A stretch of DNA of 21,596 nt from Candidatus Gastranaerophilales bacterium. Its GTDB lineage: Bacteria; Cyanobacteriota; Vampirovibrionia; Gastranaerophilales; Gastranaerophilaceae. A program made the position numbers and the translations under genes. Below, piece after piece: positions 9,567 to 17,544 of this stretch (the first letter of the stretch is position 1; each line of letters starts with the position of its first letter). The stretch is taken from the NCBI GenBank assembly GCA_947632315.1, contig CANROV010000016.1, forward strand, positions 1-21,596. Reading direction: 5' to 3'. The notes under the pieces were generated by a model. The model saw only the letters and a list, made by a program, of their open reading frames with translations, ran no database searches and was not told where the DNA came from.

Positions 9567-9960
9567 GTGTATTCCAATCTCTATGTAATTACTAAACAAA
9601 TTTTATAACAAAATTATATTATACAAAAGAAAATTATTCTACAATATTAACTTAATAAATAAATTATACTATTTTTAATTACCCTTGTATAATTTGTTTA
9701 TATGAAATTTAAACAAGAATAAATTTGCTTAAAATCGAAAAATTAATAATAACATTTCTTAATATTAATTTTAATTAAGTTCTAGCAAATTTTTTTTTGT
9801 TAAAATTTTTATGTATAGGCATTTAAATTACGGGCATGAATATGGGGCTTTTTATTTGAAGAAAAAAAGCGGAAAAAACAGTCAGCCTAATATACAATAA
9901 TTTAAAATAATTAAAATTTAATATGTGTATTAATAATATTAAAAGAAAGAAGAGAAGCAG
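9567..9960. other. Divergent intergenic control region of the TPS locus
   Basis: This 394-base, very AT-rich gap separates the transporter from exoprotein 1 and must hold the promoters for both. On the minus strand a TATAAT occurs at 9618-9623. On the plus strand TATAAT occurs at 9688-9693 (preceded by TTG), but it would leave a leader of about 260 bases. A block at about 9811-9900 is visibly less AT-biased and can encode a 29-residue peptide (starting M-Y-R-H-L-N-Y). It has no ribosome binding site and I do not annotate it as a gene. No strong hairpin, operator palindrome or riboswitch is evident. Confidence 0.6.
9618..9623 (-). promoter_or_regulatory. Candidate -10 box for the TPS transporter
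   Basis: On the minus strand the sequence reads CTTTTGTATAAT, a perfect consensus -10. It would place transcription start about 45 bases before the transporter ATG at 9566. No good -35 is visible at 17 bases, and TATAAT matches are frequent in DNA this AT-rich, so this is only a candidate. Confidence 0.35.
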
Positions 9961-12528
9961 ATGAGAAGAATTTTAGGTACGGCATTGGCTTTAGGGGTAA
10001 TGACATTAACATCTTCTTCGGCAGTTTTTGCGGATGTAATGGCTGATACTCTTCCTAAGTTAAATAATGCTCAAAATGGTACTGTAGATTATCAAGACGG
10101 AAACAAATTAAATGTTCAGGTAAATAAAGGGAATAATCAGGTAGGTAAATTCTACTGGGATTCATTTAATGTTGGAAAAGACGCAACAGTAAACTTTGAA
10201 TTTACGGGACATAATCAAACCGCATTTAACAAAGTTGAACAAGCCGGCGGTTTATCTCAAATTTATGGTAAATTAACACAATCAGGCTGTGAAGGCTGCG
10301 GATATGAAGGTTCAGGAAAAGTAATATTAATCAACCCGAACGGTGTATTATTCGGCGACGGCGCAAATGTTAACTTAAATTCATTTACGGTTTCAACATT
10401 TGACGGTGAATTTGATGAACATTCTAATACTTTAAATTTACACAGAGACGGAAAAACTACAGAACATGGTATTACTGTAGATAATAACGCAACTATAACA
10501 GGCAATAAAAATATTGCTTTAGTTTCTGATAAGGTACATTTGTTAAAAGGCTCAAAATTAAAGACAGATGGTCAATTAGGTAAAATTAAAATTGTAACAT
10601 CAGATGGTGTTCATTTTACTTATGCAAATACAGGTGTTATTCAATCTTTAACAGATATAAAACCGACAGACCAAGAAATGACGGTTTCTGTTGAAGGTGA
10701 ATTAAACTCAGGACATATTGATATAAGAAATATGTCAACAAATGAAAACAGCCAAATCAGTTTAAACGGTGCTAAATTAAAAGCAACAAAAGCCGTAATG
10801 GGAAATGACGGTAAAATTTGGTTAACATCTGCAAACAAAGTTTTAATTGAAGATTCAGAATTAACTACAGATAATTATTCTGCTGATGACGCTGGAAGAG
10901 ACGGCGGAGAAGTTAAAATATTAGCAGGTAAAAAAGTTTCAATTACTGATTCAAAAATAAATTCAGTTGATAAAATAAATATTGAATCTCAGAAAGATGA
11001 TGTTGTATCACATCAATCTGTTTTAACTGCAGCTAATGATATAAATATCAAAGCTTCAAAAGTAGCTGCAGTTCAACAACCTAAAAAAGAATATGGTTTT
11101 GGCGGTGTAGATATTAAAGATGTAGAAAATTCAAAAGTTGAATCTAAAAATGGAAATATCACAATCGAAGGCGGAGAAAGAGCTCAAGTTCTTGATTCTT
11201 ATGTAGTTGGAAAATCAGTAAACATCAAATCTCCAAATTTGGCTTGGACAAGAAATTCAATTATTAACTCTAACGATGGTGATATAAATGTTACATCCGA
11301 AAAAGATTTATTAATGGATTCTACAAGTGTTGTAGCCGTTGGTGATATAAATATTAAAACTGCTAATGACATTAACACCAAAAATTTTGTTAATAACGAT
11401 TTAGTTATAAATACAAGCAATACACGTAAAAACGGAAACATAAATTTAGAGTCAACAAACGGAAATATCTCTCTAAAAAATCTTGAAGGTTTCAGCGTTT
11501 ATTTAGCTGAAGATGAAAGTACAATAAACTTAAAAGCAGGTAAAGACGTTTCTCTAAATACTGATGATTCTGATTTGGAAGATATGGATCAAAAAATAAA
11601 TATCGAAGCAGGTAAAAATATTAACCTTACTTCTTCATCAGATAAAGCATTTACGGTAGGTGATAATTTTGTATTTAAAAAAGCTGAAAAAATCAATATC
11701 GAAGGTAAAGGTGACGTTACAGTTAATGGTGATATGAACAATATCCAAACAAACTTAACAGCAGGGAAAAATTTAAATGCAACACTTAAAGGTGTCGGAA
11801 CAAGAGAAAATGGTTTAGTTGCCGAAGCTAAAGAAAACATGAACTTAACTGTTACCGAAGGTGATTTATCAGTATCAAGATTAGTATCAGGTAATGATAT
11901 GTCTTTAAAAGTAGAAGAAGGTAAAATTCTTTCCGGTTCTCCTAAAACTTCTGAAACATTAAAACAGCCTAACGACAGTGATGACCGTGCATATATCGAA
12001 GTGGGCGGTACATTTACTACAGATGAAAATAATAGTTATGTTGTTACTGAATCTGCAGGTTTAACTGAGGACGGAAAATATATGAAACGTCATCACATTG
12101 AATTTGGAGAAGAAGGAAACAAAGAAAAAATCCTCCTTGTTAACAAAAGAGAAGTTGATAATAAAGTAACAGATCCAAATATTAAAGATTCTGATTTTGC
12201 CGGTGATGTTGATCCTGATACTCCTGATTCAGGTGCTATCGGCGGTGGAGACGACGGTGGAGATGAAGAAGGAACGGGAAGTACAACTCCTTCTACTGAT
12301 CCTTCTGAATCAACTCAGCCAAGTGAAACTCAACCTACCGATCCTTCAGATCCTACAGATTGTATATCACCTGATGACGGTTCTGACCCTCATAATCCAA
12401 AACCAACTCCGGATGAAGGTAATCCTGAACTTCAGTCAGCAAATTCTATAAGTGCTTTTGGACTTGCAAAAACAAAATCTAACATTTCTTCATACTTGTT
12501 CGATGTTAACTCCAAAAAGTCAAGATAA
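9961..12528 (+). CDS. TPS exoprotein 1 (filamentous-haemagglutinin-type secretion domain, beta-helix)
   Basis: This large predicted surface or secreted protein is 855 residues. It has a signal peptide (residues 1-24, ending V-F-A) and then a haemagglutinin-activity/TPS domain to about residue 300. That domain contains the diagnostic N125-P-N-G and F-G-D-G-A-N-V-N-L-N-S-F segments. A cysteine pair C110-E-G-C113 lies just before it. The middle is a run of short I-x-I/V-x repeats with GD, GN and GK turns, as expected of a right-handed beta-helix. Residues 615-729 form a block closely matching residues 489-600 of exoprotein 2. After that comes an Asp/Ser/Thr/Pro-rich tail (about 735-820) with another Cys, ending without a recognisable anchor or toxin domain. 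At 855 residues it is short beside classical FHA adhesins. It should be exported by the divergent transporter. A purine-rich AGAAGAG stretch precedes the ATG. Function as an adhesin is inference. Confidence 0.92.
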   Translation: MRRILGTALALGVMTLTSSSAVFADVMADTLPKLNNAQNGTVDYQDGNKLNVQVNKGNNQVGKFYWDSFNVGKDATVNFEFTGHNQTAFNKVEQAGGLSQIYGKLTQSGCEGCGYEGSGKVILINPNGVLFGDGANVNLNSFTVSTFDGEFDEHSNTLNLHRDGKTTEHGITVDNNATITGNKNIALVSDKVHLLKGSKLKTDGQLGKIKIVTSDGVHFTYANTGVIQSLTDIKPTDQEMTVSVEGELNSGHIDIRNMSTNENSQISLNGAKLKATKAVMGNDGKIWLTSANKVLIEDSELTTDNYSADDAGRDGGEVKILAGKKVSITDSKINSVDKINIESQKDDVVSHQSVLTAANDINIKASKVAAVQQPKKEYGFGGVDIKDVENSKVESKNGNITIEGGERAQVLDSYVVGKSVNIKSPNLAWTRNSIINSNDGDINVTSEKDLLMDSTSVVAVGDINIKTANDINTKNFVNNDLVINTSNTRKNGNINLESTNGNISLKNLEGFSVYLAEDESTINLKAGKDVSLNTDDSDLEDMDQKINIEAGKNINLTSSSDKAFTVGDNFVFKKAEKINIEGKGDVTVNGDMNNIQTNLTAGKNLNATLKGVGTRENGLVAEAKENMNLTVTEGDLSVSRLVSGNDMSLKVEEGKILSGSPKTSETLKQPNDSDDRAYIEVGGTFTTDENNSYVVTESAGLTEDGKYMKRHHIEFGEEGNKEKILLVNKREVDNKVTDPNIKDSDFAGDVDPDTPDSGAIGGGDDGGDEEGTGSTTPSTDPSESTQPSETQPTDPSDPTDCISPDDGSDPHNPKPTPDEGNPELQSANSISAFGLAKTKSNISSYLFDVNSKKSR

Positions 12529-12545
12529 TAACCAAAATGAAAACC

Positions 12546-12579
12546 TTTAAGAGAAGCTTGTTTTCAAGCTTCTCTTAAA
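12546..12579 (+). terminator. Perfect hairpin after exoprotein 1, probable terminator
   Basis: A 15-bp perfect inverted repeat (TTTAAGAGAAGCTTG pairing with CAAGCTTCTCTTAAA) closes a TTTT loop, 17 bases after the stop codon. The following bases (AAAATTTG) include only a short T-run, so it is an atypical intrinsic terminator. It may act as a partial terminator or as an mRNA 3'-end stabiliser. Confidence 0.65.
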
Positions 12580-12649
12580 ATTTGTAAAGAAATTTTAACA
12601 AACACGTTTAAAAAAGTAAAAAAATCAAACTCAAATGTTTTTATTTGTA

Positions 12650-12655
12650 TATAAT
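12650..12655 (+). promoter_or_regulatory. Candidate -10 box upstream of exoprotein 2 (distal)
   Basis: TATAAT in the context TTTGTATATAATG, with a TG slightly displaced from the extended -10 position. It would give a leader of about 160 bases before the ATG at 12818. No clear -35 element is present. Weak evidence. Confidence 0.3.
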
Positions 12656-12775
12656 GTAAATTGAGTTATAAGAGAGTTAACAAAGTAACAAGTATATTTT
12701 TTAAATATCATTATTTTAAAAAAACAAAATGTAAAAAAAGTGAAATAATTTAGCAATTTTTATTTTTAGTGTATT

Positions 12776-12781
12776 TATAAT
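12776..12781 (+). promoter_or_regulatory. Candidate -10 box upstream of exoprotein 2 (proximal)
   Basis: TATAAT in TGTATTTATAATTAG, 36 bases before the ATG, would start the mRNA around 12788. That leaves the AAAAGGA ribosome binding site (12803-12809) intact. The -35 region is poor. Together with the upstream hairpin, it suggests exoprotein 2 has its own promoter. Confidence 0.35.
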
Positions 12782-12817
12782 TAGTACAAGATGTAAATTA
12801 ATAAAAGGAAGACGAAC

Positions 12818-14818
12818 ATGAAAAAACTTTTAAGCACAACAATAGCAGTCGGAATATTTGCTTCAATAAGCTTTTCTTCTGCTGCATTTGCAAACGTTGA
12901 TCCCGGTACTTTACCGCAGTTAGGTTCAAAAGGTCCTGTAGATGCAACTGTTACTCATCCCTCAGATAAAAACTTAAATGTAAAATTAAAAGAAGGAAAT
13001 AATACGGTTGGTCAATTATATTGGAGTTCATTTGACGTAGGTAAAGACGCTACCGTTAATTTTGAATTTACAGGAAATAACCAAACAGCTTTAAATAGAG
13101 TTGAAGGTAATAATATGTCTCAAATTTATGGACATATTACTCAATCAGGATGTGTCGGATGTGGTTATGAAGCATCAGGTAAAGTTATATTATTAAATCC
13201 AAACGGAGTTTTCTTCGGTGATGGCGCAAATGTTAACTTGAATTCATTCACAGCTTCAACATTTGACGGTGATTATGATGCTGAAACAGGTAAATTAAAA
13301 TTGGATAGGGCAGGCAGAACAACTGAACACGGCATTACTGTTGCTGACGGTGCTGAACTTTATGGGGATAAAACACTTGCATTTGTTTCAGATAAAGTAC
13401 ATTTATTAAAAGGCTCTCAATTAAAAACTGATGGTCAATTAGGTAAAATAAAAATTGTTACGGCTGACGGTGTTCATTTCACTTATGCTAATACAGGTAC
13501 TATTGCTGAAGTAGATCCAATAAAAGCTTCTACGGATAAAATGACAGTTTCTGTTGAAGGTGATTTAACTTCAGGTCATATAGATATAAGAAATATGTCA
13601 ACAAATGATGAAAGCGTTTTAAGTGTAAAAGGCGCTAACTTAAAAGCTACAAAAGCAGTTAACGGTAATGACGGTAAAATTTGGTTAACATCTGCAAACG
13701 ATGTTTTAATTGAAGATGCAAATCTTACTACTTCTAACTTAAAAGATACTGACGCTGCAAGAGAAGGTGGGGACATTATAATTTTAGCAGGAAGAAAAAT
13801 TTCTTCTTCTAATTCAAATATTACTTCAGCTAGTAAGATGGATATCACTTCTAAAGGCGGAGATGTTGTTATCGCTGATAATTCAAAACTTAAAGCTGCT
13901 AAAGATATAACTATCAGTGCCGCTAATATAGCTAACGTTAAAACAGCTGCTGACGTTTCTGCAGACAACGTTAAAATAACCGGTAAAGATGTTAGAATTT
14001 CTACAGCCGGTACAGTAAACGCTGATAAAGACATTACTCTTGAAGGTGATAACATTTGGTTCCACGGTGCTACTTTAAAAGCAGGTAATGAAATAAACGG
14101 AACCGCTAAAAATGGCTATGTTCAAGCTGATAACTATAATGATAAAGTTACTTCTTTAGACGCTAAGAAAATAACTTTAAAAGCTAAAACTGATGTAAAA
14201 GGTACTATGAACCTTAACAATAAACAATCTAACTTATATGCTGAACATGATATCAATGTTAACCTTAAAAATGTAGGCGAAAGAAACAATGGTTTAGTTG
14301 CTGAAGCTCAAAATAATGTTGATATCACTACAGACGGTGACTTATCAGTATCAAGATTGGTTGCTAAAAACGGAAATATGAATCTTAATGTAGGCGGTAA
14401 TGTTCTTTCAGGCGCTCCTAAAACAACTGAAACATTAAGAGAAGAAGGTGACAGTACAGATCGTGCTTATATCGAAGTTGGCGGTGAGTTCAACGTAAAC
14501 AAAGAATACAATGTTTCTGATTCAGCTGACCCAACTCCTGATCAACAATTTAACAAACGTCATCATATCGAATTTGGTACAAACAAAGATGAAAAAATCC
14601 TTTTAGTTAACAAAAAACCTGCTTCTCATAACGAACCTGCTGTTGACCCAGAAGGGCCTTATGCAGATGAATCTCAAGCTTCAAGATTGGTTAAATTACC
14701 TAAGACTCCTGAAACTTATAACAACAAAGCAAATGTTGCAGACGGCAGAACTTCATTCGTAGATGTATTCGCTGCAGCCAGCCAAATCGAAATAGTTGAT
14801 GATGAAGAAGAAGAATAA
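12818..14818 (+). CDS. TPS exoprotein 2, shorter paralogue of exoprotein 1
   Basis: This 666-residue paralogue of exoprotein 1 is predicted to be secreted to the cell surface by the same TpsB transporter. Its signal peptide is residues 1-25 (M-K-K-L-L-S...A-A-F-A). The TPS domain runs to about residue 300 with C112-V-G-C115 and N127-P-N-G. A beta-helical core follows. Residues 489-600 are the shared C-terminal block, with G-D-L-S-V-S-R-L-V, R-A-Y-I-E-V-G-G and K-R-H-H-I-E-F-G. A short tail ends in an acidic D-D-E-E-E-E run. Compared with exoprotein 1, most of the length difference is in the beta-helix and the missing Pro/Thr-rich tail. Nucleotide-level similarity is visible in the TPS-domain segments, pointing to tandem duplication or gene conversion. 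A good AAAAGGA precedes the ATG. Function as an adhesin is inference. Confidence 0.92.
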   Translation: MKKLLSTTIAVGIFASISFSSAAFANVDPGTLPQLGSKGPVDATVTHPSDKNLNVKLKEGNNTVGQLYWSSFDVGKDATVNFEFTGNNQTALNRVEGNNMSQIYGHITQSGCVGCGYEASGKVILLNPNGVFFGDGANVNLNSFTASTFDGDYDAETGKLKLDRAGRTTEHGITVADGAELYGDKTLAFVSDKVHLLKGSQLKTDGQLGKIKIVTADGVHFTYANTGTIAEVDPIKASTDKMTVSVEGDLTSGHIDIRNMSTNDESVLSVKGANLKATKAVNGNDGKIWLTSANDVLIEDANLTTSNLKDTDAAREGGDIIILAGRKISSSNSNITSASKMDITSKGGDVVIADNSKLKAAKDITISAANIANVKTAADVSADNVKITGKDVRISTAGTVNADKDITLEGDNIWFHGATLKAGNEINGTAKNGYVQADNYNDKVTSLDAKKITLKAKTDVKGTMNLNNKQSNLYAEHDINVNLKNVGERNNGLVAEAQNNVDITTDGDLSVSRLVAKNGNMNLNVGGNVLSGAPKTTETLREEGDSTDRAYIEVGGEFNVNKEYNVSDSADPTPDQQFNKRHHIEFGTNKDEKILLVNKKPASHNEPAVDPEGPYADESQASRLVKLPKTPETYNNKANVADGRTSFVDVFAAASQIEIVDDEEEE

Positions 14819-14852
14819 TAACCAACTAAATAAAAATTAATTTACATCAAAC

Positions 14853-14884
14853 AAAAAGGGAAATTCAAAAGATTTCCCTTTTTT
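14853..14884 (+). terminator. Intrinsic terminator after exoprotein 2
   Basis: AAAAAGGGAAAT pairs with ATTTCCCTTTTT around a seven-base loop (TCAAAAG), giving a 12-bp stem with a T-run on the 3' side. It lies 34 bases after the stop codon of exoprotein 2 and before the TPR gene. Confidence 0.8.
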
Positions 14885-14939
14885 ATTTGACTATTTATTT
14901 ATTATTAAGTTAACATATAATAAGGGAAGGGCTGAAATT

Positions 14940-16694
14940 ATGAAATTAAAATTTTTATTTATTGCACTTATTATTTCATCATATTCAATTGTTTCTGCGG
15001 ATATTATTCATACTATGCCTGTTCAAAAACGTTCGGCTATTCAGTCTACCAATATGCCTTCACAAAAACTTTCTTTCGGATTCTCCGATAACACTACATA
15101 TTCTGATGCAATTCAGGAACTTGAAAATAAATTAAAATCTGATCCCGAAAATTATTCCGTTTATGTTTCTTTAGTTAATTTATATATTAAAACTAAACAA
15201 TTTGATAAATCATATAATCATTTATTTTATTTGGCTAAATTAAAAAAAGAAAATCTTTTATCTCCTCAAGTAATATCGTCAGTTAGTGAGCTTGGCGACA
15301 ATTTAAAAAATCTTTTAAAATATAATTCCGGAGCATATTTGTTAGCTGATGAAGCTTTAATAAATGTTATAATATCCAAACCTTCGGACGCTGAAAAATA
15401 TATTAATAAAGCGATATCAACACAGGGAAATATTTCTCATATTATTCCAGCTTTTAAATATATTTATGATTACACCAAAAACTTTGAAGGTGCCGTAGAG
15501 TCAATTGATATTGCTTTGACAAGAAATCATCAGACTGCTTACGATTTAAAAAAAATAAAAGCTGTCTATCTCTTAAAATTAAATAAATCTGATGAAGCGT
15601 TAAAGGATTTAACTGAAATAATAAAAATAAAGCCTGATGATGAAGATACTAAATATTTAATTTATAAATTGCTTGCCTCAAAAAATGCGTCAGAAAAAGA
15701 ATTGTTGAATACAATATACAAAAATCAGTCAGAAGAAACTGCATTTCAAAATATGGCTTCTATATTGATTAATAATGGTGAATATGATTCCGCTTTGGAT
15801 TTCGCTCAAAGACTTGTTAAAAAATATCCTGATAATGTTAACGGGTATATCTTTTTATCTGAAATATACAGAAATCAGGGAAAGTTTAATGAATCATATA
15901 AAGCATTGGAAAAAATCAAAGATAAGGCGGATGATAAAGAATCTATTGCTAAATATAACGTTTTAACCGCTCAATTATCCGATGAACCGATAAAAGAAGC
16001 TTCCTCTTTAATGAATAACGGATTATATTCTCAGGCTTTGGAAGTGCTTAATTCTTCTCCCGATGATAATTTGTACGTTATGTTGAATAAAGCTGTTTGT
16101 TATTATTATTTGGACGGAAAGCAAAAATCTTTGGAATTGTTAAACAGGGCTATGTCTTTCTATCCTAATAATTCTGAGGTCATGTATTACTTTGCTTTGG
16201 TTTTCTTTAATGAAAAAAATCTTGATACCTCAAGAGAATATATTAATAAAGCTTTAAAATTAAATCAGTCAGATAAAAAATATTTGGCTCTGCTTGATAA
16301 AATTAATCAGGCTGATGCTGATAAATATATTTCTCAAATTACTTCATATATTGATTCGCAAAATTATAAGGAGGCTATGAGATTAATTGATGAGGCAATT
16401 AGTATAAATAAAAAAGATTCTAAATTATATCTTTATAAAGGTATTGTTTATATAGCGCAAAACAATTATGCCGCTTCAACTGCCGTTTTGTATAAGGCTA
16501 TTGAACTGGATAAAAATAATACTCTCGCTTATTATTACTTAGGTGCTGCTTTCGATAATTTGTCCGAATATTCAAATGCTTTGGATAATTATAAAAAATT
16601 TATTTCTCGTCTGCCTAAAGATGATTACGGCGAAAGTGAACTGCTTCAATATGCAAAAGATAGAGTTAATAAATTAAGTATTCAAAATAAATAA
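14940..16694 (+). CDS. Exported tetratricopeptide-repeat (TPR) protein
   Basis: The 584-residue protein has a signal peptide (M-K-L-K-F-L-F..., likely cleavage V-S-A/D near residue 20), a short linker of about 30 residues, and then TPR helices over nearly all of the rest. Individual repeats are recognisable by Y/A-x3-G/A patterns and N/D-P or K-x-P turn residues, for example around I-K-I-K-P-D-D-E, V-K-K-Y-P-D-N and I-E-L-D-K-N-N. I estimate roughly nine units, several degenerate. No transmembrane helix follows the signal peptide, so it is probably periplasmic or surface-exposed. AAGGGAAGG precedes the ATG. It lies 121 bases after exoprotein 2 but behind a terminator, so it is probably transcribed separately. 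TPR proteins are scaffolds; a role in exoprotein handling or envelope assembly is only suggested by position. Confidence 0.85.
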   Translation: MKLKFLFIALIISSYSIVSADIIHTMPVQKRSAIQSTNMPSQKLSFGFSDNTTYSDAIQELENKLKSDPENYSVYVSLVNLYIKTKQFDKSYNHLFYLAKLKKENLLSPQVISSVSELGDNLKNLLKYNSGAYLLADEALINVIISKPSDAEKYINKAISTQGNISHIIPAFKYIYDYTKNFEGAVESIDIALTRNHQTAYDLKKIKAVYLLKLNKSDEALKDLTEIIKIKPDDEDTKYLIYKLLASKNASEKELLNTIYKNQSEETAFQNMASILINNGEYDSALDFAQRLVKKYPDNVNGYIFLSEIYRNQGKFNESYKALEKIKDKADDKESIAKYNVLTAQLSDEPIKEASSLMNNGLYSQALEVLNSSPDDNLYVMLNKAVCYYYLDGKQKSLELLNRAMSFYPNNSEVMYYFALVFFNEKNLDTSREYINKALKLNQSDKKYLALLDKINQADADKYISQITSYIDSQNYKEAMRLIDEAISINKKDSKLYLYKGIVYIAQNNYAASTAVLYKAIELDKNNTLAYYYLGAAFDNLSEYSNALDNYKKFISRLPKDDYGESELLQYAKDRVNKLSIQNK

Positions 16695-16751
16695 TTTTAC
16701 AATCCTTTTTATATTATTTAAAAATACTATTGACTTTGTTATTATGAAAGA

Positions 16752-17024
16752 ATGGATATTCTAAAAACCTTTGAAATATTTTTATCGGCGCCCTTGAGCA
16801 TAATTCATAAAAGAAATATAAAAATTATGCACGTGGAAACTAATATTTTTGCACAAAATATTCCTATTGATATTAATTTGGATAAGGATATTAATTTAAC
16901 AGTTTATAATAATAAAAAGGTTTATAATTTATTATCAAGTGTAATTTATAAAAGAAGAATGAAAAATGAAAATAAACAAAGCCATATTTCTAACAAGCGC
17001 ACCGACTTTGGCGGAATGCAGTAA
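16752..17024 (+). CDS. Doubtful small ORF between the TPR gene and engB
   Basis: A 90-residue open frame fills the 271-base gap before engB and runs 59 bases into engB in another frame. The first 70 residues have a plausible composition (hydrophobic start F-E-I-F-L-S-A-P-L, later L-L-S-S-V-I-Y-K-R-R). I recognise no family, and the ribosome binding site is only GAAAG directly before the ATG. A TTGACT at 16730-16735 could be a -35 for a promoter inside this gap, in which case the region is the leader of engB. I report it as a possible gene with low confidence. Confidence 0.3.
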   Translation: MDILKTFEIFLSAPLSIIHKRNIKIMHVETNIFAQNIPIDINLDKDINLTVYNNKKVYNLLSSVIYKRRMKNENKQSHISNKRTDFGGMQ

Positions 17025-17544
17025 ATATAATCTGCCTGAGTTTCCTCTTATCGGGCGGTCTAATGTGGGTAAATCCTCTTTTATTAATGCTCTCGTCAAT
17101 ATAAAAGGGCTTGCTAAAACAAGTAATACCCCCGGTAAAACAAAGTTAATTAATTTGTTTCAAATTAATGACAATTTTGTTTTCGCTGATTTGCCGGGTT
17201 ATGGCTTTGCTAAAGTTAGTGCTAAAACTCAAAATCTTTGGCAAAAAAATCTGGAAGAGTATCTTTTAAAACGTGAGAATATTGTCAGTCTTATTATGCT
17301 CGTTGATTCAAGACTTGATATTCAGGATAATGACCTTAAAATGGCTGAATGGATTCATTATAATAATCTCCCGGCCTTTTGTATAGCCTCAAAAGTTGAT
17401 AAAATACCTAAATCAAAAATTTTAAATAAATGTTTAGAGTTTGAAAAAATATTAAATATGAGCGTTCTGCCATTCTCAAAGGAAAATGATTCCTATAATA
17501 AAAATATTCTTGAAAAATTGGAAGAACTTTTACATAGTCCTTAA
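16966..17544 (+). CDS. engB: Ribosome biogenesis GTP-binding protein EngB (YsxC/YihA)
   Basis: This is an essential-type GTPase of the TrmE-Era-EngA-YihA-septin group that assists late assembly of the large ribosomal subunit. The 192-residue protein has the P-loop G30-R-S-N-V-G-K36-S-S, the switch I threonine in the N-T-P-G-K-T segment (T55), the G3 motif D75-L-P-G-Y-G80, and a G4 motif S142-K-V-D145-K in place of the usual T-K-x-D. A G5-like F-S-K-E lies at 170-173. Length and motif spacing match EngB. An AAGAAG stretch before the ATG may serve as ribosome binding site. Its last 15 bases overlap, on the opposite strand, the end of the small membrane-protein gene. Assignment is firm. Confidence 0.95.
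   Translation: MKINKAIFLTSAPTLAECSKYNLPEFPLIGRSNVGKSSFINALVNIKGLAKTSNTPGKTKLINLFQINDNFVFADLPGYGFAKVSAKTQNLWQKNLEEYLLKRENIVSLIMLVDSRLDIQDNDLKMAEWIHYNNLPAFCIASKVDKIPKSKILNKCLEFEKILNMSVLPFSKENDSYNKNILEKLEELLHSP

Noticed and set aside
7809..9599. TTG start at 9599 for the TPS transporter
   Set aside because: It adds 11 residues before a clean signal peptide and has no ribosome binding site. The ATG at 9566 is better.
9811..9900. 29-codon ORF before exoprotein 1
   Set aside because: No ribosome binding site and no recognisable peptide; kept only as a note on base composition.
12197..12451. 84-residue Leu/Ile-rich frame inside the exoprotein 1 tail
   Set aside because: It is an out-of-frame reading of the Asp/Pro/Ser/Thr-rich linker of exoprotein 1.
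13576..14055. 159-residue open frame antisense to exoprotein 2
   Set aside because: It lies wholly inside a well-supported gene on the other strand. Its Leu/Ser/Ala-rich composition is the mirror of the repeated beta-helix codons, and it has no ribosome binding site.
14887..14921. TTGACT and TATAAT before the TPR gene as a promoter
   Set aside because: They are 23 bases apart, too far for one sigma-70 promoter, and a start from that TATAAT would cut into the ribosome binding site.
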